Shown here piece by piece: positions 54,870-63,477 of a stretch of 64,000 bases of DNA. The position numbers and the translations under genes were made by a program. The stretch is from positions 1 to 64,000 of the forward strand of contig NZ_JAQTLY010000002.1 in the NCBI RefSeq assembly GCF_028714655.1, written 5' to 3'. This stretch comes from Sulfurimonas sp. (lineage in GTDB: Bacteria > Campylobacterota > Campylobacteria > Campylobacterales > Sulfurimonadaceae). Numbering within the stretch: position 1 is the first letter of the stretch; the number at the start of each line of letters is the position of its first letter. The notes below the pieces were generated by a model, which was given only the letters and a program-made list of their open reading frames with translations, made no database searches and was not told the DNA's origin.

Positions 54870-55499
54870 ATGAGTAAAACATTCAATGAAGCAATGGATT
54901 TTAGACATGCATGTAAAATATTTGACGAGAGTAAAAAAATATCCGATGAAGATATGAGAGAGATACTAGAAGCAGGGCGAAAATCTCCGTCATCTTTTGG
55001 GATGGAGCCGTGGAAATTTTTAGTTATTACAAATGAGGAGCTAAAAGCAAAACTAAGACCTTTTTGCTGGGATCAGGTTCAGATTACATCGTGCTCTCAT
55101 TTAGTTGTCATTCTTGCTGCGATTGAGAGTGCAAAACCCGAATCGGGCAAACCGCTTGCTATGCTATCAAGAAGAGGAATGAGCCAAGATAAACTTGATT
55201 TTTATATCAATTTATATAAAAGCCACTTAGAAAAAACTCTAAGCAGCGATGAAAATATATTTTGCTGGAGTGCGCGCCAAACTTATATAGCGGCTGCAAA
55301 TATGATGACATGCGCGGCAATGCTTGGTATAGACAGTTGTGCAATAGAGGGATTTGAAAAAGAGAAAGTAGAAGAGATTTTAGAACTTGATACTAAAAAA
55401 TATCAATTGTCTTTGGTACTTCCTTTCGGATACAGAGTAAAAGAGCAGCCAAAGCAGTTGAGACTTGGTTTTGATGATGTAGTGGAGTTTATTGATTGA
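54870..55499 (+). CDS. Nitroreductase-family NAD(P)H-dependent FMN oxidoreductase
   Basis: The 209 residues show the FMN-binding N-terminus DFRHACKIFDESKKISDEDM, GRKSPSSFGMEPWKF and LPFGYRVKEQPKQLRLGFDDVV, as in NfsB/YdgI-type flavoproteins. It reduces nitro compounds, quinones or other small electrophiles; the natural substrate is unknown. AGGAGG precedes the ATG. It faces the EEP gene with a type C repeat pair between. Confidence 0.9.
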   Translation: MSKTFNEAMDFRHACKIFDESKKISDEDMREILEAGRKSPSSFGMEPWKFLVITNEELKAKLRPFCWDQVQITSCSHLVVILAAIESAKPESGKPLAMLSRRGMSQDKLDFYINLYKSHLEKTLSSDENIFCWSARQTYIAAANMMTCAAMLGIDSCAIEGFEKEKVEEILELDTKKYQLSLVLPFGYRVKEQPKQLRLGFDDVVEFID

Positions 55500-55513
55500 T
55501 ACTTTTAATGCTT

Positions 55514-55603
55514 AGATTGCTTCGTCACTTTGTTCCTCGCAGTGACTGTTTTTTGTAATTGAGATTGCGGTACTTTTGTCATTGCGAGCAAAGCGAAGCA
55601 ATC
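55514..55603. repeat. Type C REP-like pair
   Basis: AGATTGCTTCGTCACT with a facing CGCAGTGAC (55514-55546), then ATTGCGGTAC with the inverted GCGAAGCAATCT (55563-55603). These are degenerate palindromes of the GTCATTGCGAGC/GAAGCAATCT kind found in many bacteria. They lie between convergent genes. Confidence 0.65.
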
Positions 55604-55621
55604 TAGTCTTTAGAGGTCTGC

Positions 55622-56353
55622 TTAATATCTGAATTTCGCGATGATAGGGTTGTGGTCTGAGATTTTTTTACTATCGATTACTTCTGCATAGGTTACATCC
55701 AACTCTCTGTAAAAGATATAGTCAATTGAGTTTGTAAAAACTTTTTTTAGATTCGATTCATCGCTAAACTCTACTTTTTTCAAGCCTAAATCTTCTGCAA
55801 ACTCTTTTAAATATTGCACTCTTTTTAGATTCCATGTATTAAAATCACCCGCGACTATCATCGCCCCGTAATGAGATTTGATAATCAAATGTATATAATC
55901 CAGTTCATTTTTAAAATCACTGTTGCGTACAAAGTTTATAGCGTGGAGATTGACAATAAGAAGCGTTTTGTTATTTGCAAACTTATGATGCGTAATGAGT
56001 GAGATTTTATGGGTTGCGTAGCTAAACTCCTGCTTTTTTGTAAGCAAAGAGAGTTCTTTTTCGCAAGATGCCCTAAAAGCGCTTAAAACCCCGAAAATAT
56101 GTTTTTTCATCTCAATATTCGGTGACAAAATATATGAGTAGTCATGTAAATATAACTCATGCGATAGATTTTTTTTAACCTCTTGCAGAAGTAAAATATC
56201 TAAATTGTAATCGTCGATAAGCGAATCAATAAACTTTTTATATGATGTGTCAAGCGTAAGTTTTGCAACATTCCAGCATAAGAGGCTAAATTCGTTTTTG
56301 AGTACTTCCTCTTGATGTTTGAGCGATTTTATAAGACAATTCGGTTTAAACAT
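55622..56353 (-). CDS. Endonuclease/exonuclease/phosphatase-fold hydrolase
   Basis: The 243 residues have the EEP catalytic motifs LCWNVAKLT, LLQEVKKN, AGDFNTWN and SDHNPIIAKF. The fold covers DNases, phosphodiesterases and phospholipid or inositol phosphatases. There is no signal peptide or membrane helix. It follows the cardiolipin synthase gene by one base on the minus strand, so a role linked to phospholipid is possible but unproven. Confidence 0.87.
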   Translation of the reverse strand: MFKPNCLIKSLKHQEEVLKNEFSLLCWNVAKLTLDTSYKKFIDSLIDDYNLDILLLQEVKKNLSHELYLHDYSYILSPNIEMKKHIFGVLSAFRASCEKELSLLTKKQEFSYATHKISLITHHKFANNKTLLIVNLHAINFVRNSDFKNELDYIHLIIKSHYGAMIVAGDFNTWNLKRVQYLKEFAEDLGLKKVEFSDESNLKKVFTNSIDYIFYRELDVTYAEVIDSKKISDHNPIIAKFRY

Positions 56354-56354
56354 A

Positions 56355-57755
56355 TTAAAGTTGCGGTGCCAATATTCGCATCATATTTTCAAAAACTCTT
56401 TTCATGCCCGATACTCTTTTTGTTCCGAAAGAGGAGTTGGATATTAATACCTTAGTCCACTTATCTATCTCTTTAATGACCTTGGCGGAGTAAACAAAAG
56501 TAGCAACTTCATAGTTTAAAAAGAGGCTTCTGTTATCAAAATTTACACTTCCGAGTACAACGCAACTATTGTCAAAAAGTATGGCTTTTGCATGAAGCAT
56601 TGAGCCGTCGTAGAGATAGATTTTTATGCCTGCTTCTTCAAGTTCTCTCATATAAGAGCTTCGGACAAGATTTACTATGATGTGATTTGTTTCCCTTGGC
56701 GTGATAAGTTTAACATCGACACCTTTGTGATGTGCGATAATCAGGGCTTGGATAAGCGCATTGTTTGGTATAAAATATGGAGTAATTATATAGATTTTTT
56801 CTTTTGCACCGTATATTGCAGACAAAAGTACCTCGTAAAGAGTGTCCTTGTCCATATCGGGACCTGATGGAATGACCTGTAAAAAGATATTTCCTTCAAT
56901 TTCTTTGTTATATCGCTTAAACTCTAGTTTTTCCCCTGACGCATAAAACCAATCTGACGCAAATATCTCAAAAAATTGCTCCACCGAGCAGCCTTCTATA
57001 AGAAACATAATATCTTCCCATTTCTTTTTGCCGTACGCTTCTCCTAGATATTCGTGCGAGAGGTTCGCTCCGCCGCTTAAAACTTTTTCATCGTCAAAAA
57101 TATAGATTTTTCTATGATTTCTAAGATTTATATAGTTTCTAAACGGCATCTCAAAAAGCGGCATAAAAAACTCGACTCTCCCGCCCGCATCTCTTAACCC
57201 TTTAAGCCTGTATTGTAGTAAATATATATTGATTGAGCCTAAAGAGTCAATTAATATTTTTATCTCAATTCCCTCTTGGGCTTTTTTTACAAGGGCGTTT
57301 AAAATCTCTTTCGTGACTTTGTCGTACTCAAAAACATAGACACTTATATAGATAGATTTTTTTGCACCGTCGATGCAGTTCAAGAGTTCATTATATGTTT
57401 GCGCCGCATCAAAAAAAAGTTTAAACTCTCTGTTTTTAGAAGCATCCGCAATCCCATAATTTCTTAAAACCCTGTCTATGCCGTTTTGTATATTATTGTC
57501 AGTTGTTTGATTTTTAAGAATTAAATTACTTTTTTTGTATCTGTTTTTTCTCTTTCTTGAGCCGATAATAAAGTAGAGGGGCATCGAAATATATGGGACA
57601 AGAACAATGGAGAGGAGCCAAGCGATGATGCTGTTAGGCGTGCGTCTGTGATAAAGCATATGTATAAGTACAAGCAGTGTTAAAAGGGCGCCGAATATTA
57701 CTAAACTATAATAAAAGAATATATCGGTTAAGTTGCTGTTTATCTGTTCGTTCAT
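56355..57755 (-). CDS. cls: Cardiolipin synthase (PLD family)
   Basis: The 466 residues have two N-terminal membrane helices (about 13-30 and 40-60) and two phospholipase D active sites, NHRKIYIFDDEKVLSGG and LHAKAILFDNSCVVLGS, each with the HxK pair. The enzyme joins phosphatidylglycerol or phosphatidylethanolamine molecules into cardiolipin at the inner membrane. ClsA-like from its two membrane helices. It is followed by the EEP gene one base downstream and is divergent from ppaC. Confidence 0.9.
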   Translation of the reverse strand: MNEQINSNLTDIFFYYSLVIFGALLTLLVLIHMLYHRRTPNSIIAWLLSIVLVPYISMPLYFIIGSRKRKNRYKKSNLILKNQTTDNNIQNGIDRVLRNYGIADASKNREFKLFFDAAQTYNELLNCIDGAKKSIYISVYVFEYDKVTKEILNALVKKAQEGIEIKILIDSLGSINIYLLQYRLKGLRDAGGRVEFFMPLFEMPFRNYINLRNHRKIYIFDDEKVLSGGANLSHEYLGEAYGKKKWEDIMFLIEGCSVEQFFEIFASDWFYASGEKLEFKRYNKEIEGNIFLQVIPSGPDMDKDTLYEVLLSAIYGAKEKIYIITPYFIPNNALIQALIIAHHKGVDVKLITPRETNHIIVNLVRSSYMRELEEAGIKIYLYDGSMLHAKAILFDNSCVVLGSVNFDNRSLFLNYEVATFVYSAKVIKEIDKWTKVLISNSSFGTKRVSGMKRVFENMMRILAPQL

Positions 57756-57842
57756 CCGAAAATTATATCATCTTCTATAATGCTTTTGTATATAAATTTT
57801 GTTAAATATTTGCTTTAAATAGACTTTGCATAACTAAAAAAA

Positions 57843-57942
57843 TAGATTCCAAATGACCGAAGGAAATACCCTTGTGGTACAAGTTTGGAATGACGAGATC
57901 TTCGACTTTTCGTCATCCTGAACTTGATTCAGGATCTAGGTT
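57843..57942. repeat. REP-like pair: split type B and inverted type A
   Basis: A type B palindrome is interrupted: AGATTCCAAA (from 57844) and its partner TTTGGAATGACG (from 57884) are separated by about 30 bases of other sequence. A type A unit in reverse, CCTGAACTTGATTCAGG with flanks CGTCAT and ATCTAGG, follows at 57911-57942. This is the one cluster in a divergent gap (cls/ppaC). Confidence 0.75.
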
Positions 57943-57966
57943 ATGCAGAAGTCTAATTTCTTTTAG

Positions 57967-57972
57967 TATAAT
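57967..57972 (+). promoter_or_regulatory. Probable -10 box of ppaC
   Basis: TATAAT lies 27 bases before the ATG at 57999. Confidence 0.5.
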
Positions 57973-57998
57973 TACAAAAAAAATTAAAGGTAATTTAC

Positions 57999-58916
57999 AT
58001 GTCAACATATATTTTCGGTCATACAAATCCGGACTCTGACTCTATAATCGGAGCTATCTCTCTAGCTTATCTTAAAAATCAACTTGGCGAAGATTGTATT
58101 GCAACCCGTCAAGGCGATATCTCACCGGAGACGGAGTTTATACTAAACAAATTTGGCGCAAAAGCGCCTGAGCTTAAAACTTCTTATGCAGGTGAAAAAG
58201 TTTATCTGGTTGATTTTTCAGACCTTGCTCAAGCTCCAAAAGATATTAAAGAAGCGACGATTTTGGGTATTGTAGACCATCATAAGCTAGGCGATATCAC
58301 GACGGATACTCCGCTTGAGTGCTGGATACGCCCGATTGGTTGTTCAAATACGGTTATAAAAGAGATGTTTGATTTTTACAAAATCGAGATCCCAAAAGAT
58401 ATAGCAGGGATGATGATGTGTACGATTTTAAGCGACACGGTGATTTTTAAATCCCCGACTTGTACAAAAGCCGACACAAAAGCGGTAAAAGAGCTTTCGG
58501 AAATTTGCGGTATTGAGGATTATAAAGCGCTTGCAATGGAGATGTTTATAGCAAAATCTGCTGTAGAGGGTGCGAGTGCAAGAAACTTAAATACAAGAGA
58601 TTATAAAGCATTTGATATGAACGGCACTAAAGTAGGCGTAGGTCAGCTTGAGATGGTTGATATCTCGGTACTTGAGAGCAGAATTGAAGAGCTTCTTGCC
58701 GATATGAAGCTGATGAAAGAAGAGGATGGACTCCATACTATCGTGATACTCTTAACAGACATTATGAAAGAGGGTTCGCAGCTTTTGGCTATAAGTGATG
58801 ATATAAGCAAAGTAGAAGCTGCATTCGGCGTAAAACTTCAAAATAACCAAGCGTGGTTAGACGGCGTTTTAAGTCGTAAAAAACAGGTCATCCCGTTTCT
58901 TCAACCGCAGTTTTAA
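57999..58916 (+). CDS. ppaC: Manganese-dependent inorganic pyrophosphatase
   Basis: This class II PPase of the DHH family hydrolyses pyrophosphate with Mn or Co. The 305 residues have FGHTNPDSDSIIGA at 6-19, VDFSDLAQ and the DHH motif VDHHKLGD near 91-98, then the C-terminal RKKQVIPFL with the SRKKQ signature. There are no CBS domains. AAAGGTAA precedes the ATG. Confidence 0.95.
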   Translation: MSTYIFGHTNPDSDSIIGAISLAYLKNQLGEDCIATRQGDISPETEFILNKFGAKAPELKTSYAGEKVYLVDFSDLAQAPKDIKEATILGIVDHHKLGDITTDTPLECWIRPIGCSNTVIKEMFDFYKIEIPKDIAGMMMCTILSDTVIFKSPTCTKADTKAVKELSEICGIEDYKALAMEMFIAKSAVEGASARNLNTRDYKAFDMNGTKVGVGQLEMVDISVLESRIEELLADMKLMKEEDGLHTIVILLTDIMKEGSQLLAISDDISKVEAAFGVKLQNNQAWLDGVLSRKKQVIPFLQPQF

Positions 58917-58942
58917 ATTTTTATTAGACTTCTTTTTTTCAT

Positions 58943-58972
58943 AACCTAGACCCTGAATCAAGTACAGGGTGG
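58943..58972. repeat. REP-like palindrome, type A (one mismatch)
   Basis: ACCCTGAATCAAGTACAGGG, preceded by AACCTAG. One base of the right arm differs from other copies. It lies between ppaC and the S4 gene. Confidence 0.7.
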
Positions 58973-59057
58973 TTATTTGACGCAAAAAATGTTCCAACTC
59001 TTACATTCTTTTCAGTTTTAATACTCTACAATACAAAAAACATTAGAGTTTTCGCAT

Positions 59058-59137
59058 AACCTAGATCCTGAATCAAGTTCAGGATGACGCAAACTCAGAA
59101 ATATCGTCATTCCAAACTTGATTTGGAATCTAATTTT
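59058..59137. repeat. REP-like palindrome pair, types A and B
   Basis: CCTGAATC... type A at 59058-59090 (with ATCCTGAATCAAGTTCAGGA) is followed by type B at 59105-59137 (TTCCAAACTTGATTTGGAA). A further small hairpin AGTTCT-GCA-AGAACT is at 59139-59153. The whole 257-base gap before the S4 gene is repeat-rich. Confidence 0.8.
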
Positions 59138-59173
59138 TAGTTCTGCAAGAACTCTATTATATTGTAGGCAGTA

Positions 59174-59422
59174 ATGAGAATAGATAAATTTTTAAATTCC
59201 GTAAATATTACAAAAAGACGCTCGGTGTCGCAAGATATGATAGAGAGCGGTGTCGTGCTTGTAAACGGCGTAGTTGCAAAGGCTAGCAAAAATGTTGAAG
59301 TCGGCTCAATTATTACGATTAACTATCTTGAATCTTCAAAAAAATATAAAGTCCTTAAAATTCCAACCGCAAAATCAACACCCAAAAGTTTGCAAAGCGA
59401 GTACATAGAGGAGATTTTATGA
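59174..59422 (+). CDS. S4-domain RNA-binding protein (Hsp15/YlmH-like small type)
   Basis: The 82 residues are essentially one S4 domain: MRIDKFLNSVNITKRRSVSQ, then MIESGVVLVNGVVAKASKNV. S4 domains bind structured RNA such as rRNA or tRNA. Small stand-alone forms include heat-shock protein Hsp15 and RqcP, which act on stalled 50S subunits; which applies here is unknown. The stop overlaps trpD (ATGA). Confidence 0.88.
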   Translation: MRIDKFLNSVNITKRRSVSQDMIESGVVLVNGVVAKASKNVEVGSIITINYLESSKKYKVLKIPTAKSTPKSLQSEYIEEIL

Positions 59423-60405
59423 GTTATGAAGAGGCAAAAAAATCTTTCACTTCTCTTTTTAATCATGAGATGAACGATGATGAGATGAGGGAGTTTTTAC
59501 TAAGTGTGAAGCTTGACGAAAATACTCCTGTTCAAACCATTGCCGCCGCTGCCGAGATTATGCGCTCTTACGCTATTCCTCTTCCCATATCGGATGATTT
59601 GCGCTTAAGGGCAATAGATATCGTAGGAACAGGCGGAGATAAGATAGGTAGTTTTAACATTTCTTCGACAGTAGCGCTCCTTGGGGCATCTTGCGGAAGC
59701 GTGGTTGCAAAGCATGGAAGCCGTTCTGTTACTTCAAAATCCGGTAGTGCGGATATGTTTGAAGAACTCGGCATCAGGCTTGACTTGAGCATAGAAAAAA
59801 GCGCCAGACTTTTAGAAGAGTCGGGGTTTACTTTTATGTTTGCGGCAAATCATCATCCTGCTATGAAGTTTATAATGCCTGTAAGAAGAACGATACCCGA
59901 TAAGACGATATTTAATATTTTAGGACCACTTACAAATCCTGCGGGGGCAAAAAAATCTCTTCTTGGGGTTTTTAACAGATCTTTTGTTGCTAAAATGGCG
60001 GAAGCATTAAAGATAAACGGTGCAACTTCCGCAATGGTCGTAAGTTCGGCAGAGGGAATGGATGAGATAAGCATAAGCGATATTTCTTACGCTTCAAGAC
60101 TTAAGGACGGGGTTTTAAATGAGTTTACTATCGATCCGCTGGAGTATGGTATAAAAAGAGTTCCTTTAAGTGCGATTGTCGGCGGAGACGGAAGAGAAAA
60201 CGCACTCATATTGCATAATATTTTTGACGGCAAATCAACGGATGCACAAAGAGATATCGTACTTATAAATTGTGCCTCTGCTTTAACGGTTGACGGTTTG
60301 GCAAGAGATATGCAAGATGGGCTTGAGATGGCAAGAGAGGCGATAGAGAGTAAAAGAGCAAAAGAGAAGCTAAAGCAAATAATAGAGATATCGAATAAAC
60401 TATGA
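59419..60405 (+). CDS. trpD: Anthranilate phosphoribosyltransferase
   Basis: TrpD joins anthranilate and PRPP in tryptophan synthesis. The 328 residues carry DIVGTGGDKIGSFNISSTVA near 68-87, KHGSRSVTSKSGSAD and GPLTNPAG, all diagnostic. There is no fused glutamine amidotransferase. It is away from other trp genes, with ATGA overlaps to the S4 gene before and to tsaE after. Confidence 0.95.
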   Translation: MSYEEAKKSFTSLFNHEMNDDEMREFLLSVKLDENTPVQTIAAAAEIMRSYAIPLPISDDLRLRAIDIVGTGGDKIGSFNISSTVALLGASCGSVVAKHGSRSVTSKSGSADMFEELGIRLDLSIEKSARLLEESGFTFMFAANHHPAMKFIMPVRRTIPDKTIFNILGPLTNPAGAKKSLLGVFNRSFVAKMAEALKINGATSAMVVSSAEGMDEISISDISYASRLKDGVLNEFTIDPLEYGIKRVPLSAIVGGDGRENALILHNIFDGKSTDAQRDIVLINCASALTVDGLARDMQDGLEMAREAIESKRAKEKLKQIIEISNKL

Positions 60406-60818
60406 AAAAAGTATTTTTGTTAGGTCTTGATGAGATAGCCGTTTTGGCAGAGGAAATTACTAAAAATTTTACAAACGGCGTAATTATTTTGCGTGGAGAT
60501 TTGGCGGCAGGAAAGACAACTTTAGTAAAAAAAACGGTTAAGTTTTTAGGGGTTGAGGAGGAGGTAACTTCGCCTACATTTTCGCTTCAGCACCGTTATG
60601 GGGATAGAGTTTTTCATTACGATATGTACAATCACGGACTGGAGCATTTTATCTCTTTGGGGATGCTTGAAGAGTTGGAGAAGGACGGGCTTCATTTTGT
60701 GGAGTGGGGCGATGATGAGTTGGTTAAAATTTTAAATTCGGCATCGATTGAGACTATTACGATAGATATAAAAAAAATTTCCGATAACAAAAGAGAGTAT
60801 GAAGTATGCACACACTAA
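60402..60818 (+). CDS. tsaE: tRNA threonylcarbamoyladenosine biosynthesis protein TsaE
   Basis: TsaE is the ATPase of the TsaBDE complex that makes t6A37 in tRNA. The 138 residues have a P-loop LRGDLAAGKTTLVK near 29-42, SPTFSLQHRY near 58-67 and HYDMYN, with the family's typical HxDxYR-like segment. It overlaps trpD by four bases and lptB by 13. The order tsaE-lptB-rpoN is, as I recall, kept across the class. Confidence 0.93.
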   Translation: MKKVFLLGLDEIAVLAEEITKNFTNGVIILRGDLAAGKTTLVKKTVKFLGVEEEVTSPTFSLQHRYGDRVFHYDMYNHGLEHFISLGMLEELEKDGLHFVEWGDDELVKILNSASIETITIDIKKISDNKREYEVCTH

Positions 60819-61528
60819 AAGCGGTAGATTTAAAGAAGAAGATAAAAGATCTTGAAATAGTAAGAGGAATGAGCCTTGAAGTTAAAAGCGGTGAGGTTGT
60901 AGGACTTTTAGGACCAAACGGGGCAGGAAAAACCACTACATTTTATATGATTTGCGGACTTGTCGAAGCAAGCGGGGGAGATGTCTTTTTTGATGATGAA
61001 AATCTCTCCGGTATGCCGCTGCACCAAAGAGCGTTAAAGGGCATCGGCTATCTTCCGCAAGAAGCTTCGATATTTAAGGATCTAAGCGTTGAGGATAATC
61101 TTCTTATTGCCGCAGAGGTAAAAATAAAAGATAAAGAGGCTCAAGAAAAGAGGATTTTAGAACTGCTTGATATGTTTAACATTGAGCCGATTCGCTATCG
61201 CAAGGGAGTAAGCCTAAGCGGTGGAGAACGCCGCCGTGTCGAGATTGCCCGCGCTTTAGTGAATGAGCCGAAATTTTTACTTCTTGACGAGCCTTTTGCA
61301 GGGGTTGACCCCATAGCGGTTATGGATATTCAAACCGTTATCAAACAGCTTGTCTCTTACGGTATCGGCGTACTCATCACCGACCATAATGTTCGTGAGA
61401 CTTTGGATGTTTGCGATAGAGCCTATGTTATCAAGTCCGGTTCACTGCTTGCTAGCGGGACAAGCAAAGAGATAGGGCAAAATGCGGATGTGCGCAAGCA
61501 CTATTTGGGCGAGGAGTTTAAGCTTTAA
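60806..61528 (+). CDS. lptB: LPS export ABC transporter ATP-binding protein LptB
   Basis: LptB drives extraction of lipopolysaccharide from the inner membrane with LptFG. The 240 residues show Walker A GLLGPNGAGKTTTF, LSGGERRRVEIARALVNEP (signature) and LLLDEPFAGVDPIAV (Walker B), the LptB-type pattern. The start lies inside tsaE. rpoN follows 12 bases on. Lipid A made with LpxK is part of its cargo. Confidence 0.95.
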   Translation: MHTLKAVDLKKKIKDLEIVRGMSLEVKSGEVVGLLGPNGAGKTTTFYMICGLVEASGGDVFFDDENLSGMPLHQRALKGIGYLPQEASIFKDLSVEDNLLIAAEVKIKDKEAQEKRILELLDMFNIEPIRYRKGVSLSGGERRRVEIARALVNEPKFLLLDEPFAGVDPIAVMDIQTVIKQLVSYGIGVLITDHNVRETLDVCDRAYVIKSGSLLASGTSKEIGQNADVRKHYLGEEFKL

Positions 61529-61540
61529 GGCTTAAAAAAT

Positions 61541-62809
61541 ATGGGGGCACTTAAGCAGACGCAAAGCGTAGAGAATAAGCACAAACTATCAAATACTCTG
61601 CGTAATTGGTTGCCGATTTTGCACTCTAGTTTGAGTGATTTGAGTGAAGCGATGTCTCCGTTTGTTGAGACAAATCCGCTTGTAGAAGTGACTTCAGGGT
61701 TTGAAGAGAGCTTTGAGAAACTCATCCCAAAAAAAATTATAAGCAACTCCGTAAGCAACACAAGAACCGAACATATAGAGGCGCTTACCATTGCAAACCG
61801 TTCACTCTACGATGTTTTGGATGAACAGATAGAAGCTCCGCTTTTTCCTACTCCGCTTTCACAAAAAATCGCCTCTTTCGTTGTGGCAAATCTTGATGAA
61901 AACGGCTACTATGAGGGAGACAGCGAAGCTTTTTGCACCAAAGAGAACATTGATATTTTGGAATTTGAAAAAATTCGTCTTAGATTTGCAAATGTAGAAC
62001 CTGTAGGAATTGCAGCGAAAAATCTCTCAGAATCTTTTTTATTTCAACTTGATAGCTCGGATGTAAGCGATGAAGCGTATCCTCTGGCTATAAAAGTTAT
62101 AAAAGATATAGAAAATATTTATGCCTACTCGGATGAGAAAAATTTTGCAGAAGTTATGCGTGTACTTGGTACTTTTAAAAATCCTCCCGCCATCGAATAC
62201 TTAGAAGAGTCATCTCAGGTAATCCCTGATTTGATGATTTATTTTAACGATGATGAATCCATAGAAGTAAAACTCAACGATGCTTACTATCCGACGATAA
62301 ATATAGACACAAACTACGGCGTCGAGCATGAGTATGTATCTCAAAAAATCAAAGAGGCAAAAGGTTTAGTCGATGCTCTTGATATGAGAAAAGCTACGCT
62401 CTATAAAGTAGGGTTGATGATAGTCGAGTATCAGTATGAGTTTTTTACGGGCGGAGCGATTATGCCCCTTACGCTTAAGACTTTAGCCGATGAGTTTGGA
62501 CACAACCCATCAACCATATCAAGAGCCATAGCGAACAAATATATAGCCTGCAACAGAGGCATATACGCCATGAAAGACTTTTTTACCACCGCCATAGACG
62601 AAGATGTCTCAAACGCCGCCATAAAAGAGTTTGTCGTAAATCTGGTAAAAAATGAAAATAGAAAAAAACCGCTAAGCGATATGAAACTCTTAGAGCTTAT
62701 CCAAGATAAATTTAAGGTAGAGATGGTAAGACGCACCATCGCAAAGTATAGAAAACAGCTCAATATAGCAGGATCTAGCGAGAGGAAAAAGCTTTATCAG
62801 TTGCATTAA
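61541..62809 (+). CDS. rpoN: RNA polymerase sigma-54 factor
   Basis: Sigma-54 directs RNA polymerase to -24/-12 promoters; in Campylobacterota these mostly serve mid-class flagellar genes. The 422 residues have a Gln-bearing activator region (LKQTQSVENKHKLSN), a core-binding region and the DNA-binding C-terminus with an HTH (HNPSTISRAIANKY) and the RpoN box VRRTIAKYR. The length is slightly short but normal for the class. The first three codons (MGA) may not be native if initiation is at another nearby codon. Confidence 0.94.
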   Translation: MGALKQTQSVENKHKLSNTLRNWLPILHSSLSDLSEAMSPFVETNPLVEVTSGFEESFEKLIPKKIISNSVSNTRTEHIEALTIANRSLYDVLDEQIEAPLFPTPLSQKIASFVVANLDENGYYEGDSEAFCTKENIDILEFEKIRLRFANVEPVGIAAKNLSESFLFQLDSSDVSDEAYPLAIKVIKDIENIYAYSDEKNFAEVMRVLGTFKNPPAIEYLEESSQVIPDLMIYFNDDESIEVKLNDAYYPTINIDTNYGVEHEYVSQKIKEAKGLVDALDMRKATLYKVGLMIVEYQYEFFTGGAIMPLTLKTLADEFGHNPSTISRAIANKYIACNRGIYAMKDFFTTAIDEDVSNAAIKEFVVNLVKNENRKKPLSDMKLLELIQDKFKVEMVRRTIAKYRKQLNIAGSSERKKLYQLH

Positions 62810-62815
62810 AAACAG

Positions 62816-62899
62816 ACTTCTGCAAAATTAAAAAACATGTTCACTAAGGCTTCGCTTTGCTGCAGAATCGTTCACTTAGTTTTTTAATTTTGCAGAAGT
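62816..62899. repeat. Perfect 21-bp inverted repeat
   Basis: The left arm (62816-62836) begins ACTTCTGCAAAATTAAAA, and the right arm (62879-62899) is its exact complement. The arms enclose 42 bases that include GTTCACTAA and GTTCACTTA as near direct repeats. It starts six bases after the rpoN stop and could terminate transcription or be a small mobile element. It carries no coding sequence. Confidence 0.75.
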
Positions 62900-62918
62900 T
62901 TAACAGAGGAGGTATTTT

Positions 62919-63449
62919 ATGTTGCGTTTTATAAAGATATTTGTTGTTGTGGTTGGCTTTTTATCACCGCTGGTGGCTAAAGATACAAATACAAAGTTGG
63001 GATGCGTAGGAATTGATAAGTTAAACAGTTCCATAACACCTGTTAATTTGGCTGTTGGAGTTATGGAGTGCATAAAAAGTGATAAATATAGAGAAGGCGT
63101 GGAGATGTATATGCTTTTTGGTGCTTACGGGCAGTTTGATACCAAAAGAGTTGTTGACAGATCCGCACATCAAGCCATACCTGCACTAAAAATGTATATT
63201 TCAAATGAAGTAACCGAGGCAAAAAGAGAAAAATGGCTACAAGCAGTAGATACTGTTTTAGATGAGAAAAATATAGGTAAACTATGCACTAAAATCAAAC
63301 AAATCGGTATGCCTTCTTACTATCCGGAGTATATGATAGCACATGGACTTCAAGCCTTTAATGATGGAGGCAAAAGCGGAGTTCATAGTGATTTTTCTGC
63401 AAAAGAGACTTGGGAAGAGGTGCTTAAAGGATATGTGCGTTGCAAATAA
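62919..63449 (+). CDS. Exported hypothetical protein
   Basis: The 176-residue protein has a signal peptide (hydrophobic residues 5-19, then LVAKD) and three cysteines in the mature part (near C29, C51 and the C-terminal RC). The rest is mostly helical with the segments YMLFGAYGQFDTKRVVDRSA and ETWEEVLKGYVRCK. I do not recognise a family. AGAGGAGG precedes the ATG. It sits at the border between conserved genes and an accessory region. Confidence 0.75.
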   Translation: MLRFIKIFVVVVGFLSPLVAKDTNTKLGCVGIDKLNSSITPVNLAVGVMECIKSDKYREGVEMYMLFGAYGQFDTKRVVDRSAHQAIPALKMYISNEVTEAKREKWLQAVDTVLDEKNIGKLCTKIKQIGMPSYYPEYMIAHGLQAFNDGGKSGVHSDFSAKETWEEVLKGYVRCK

Positions 63450-63477
63450 AAACTAAAACCCAAAGAGGCTATAAAAG

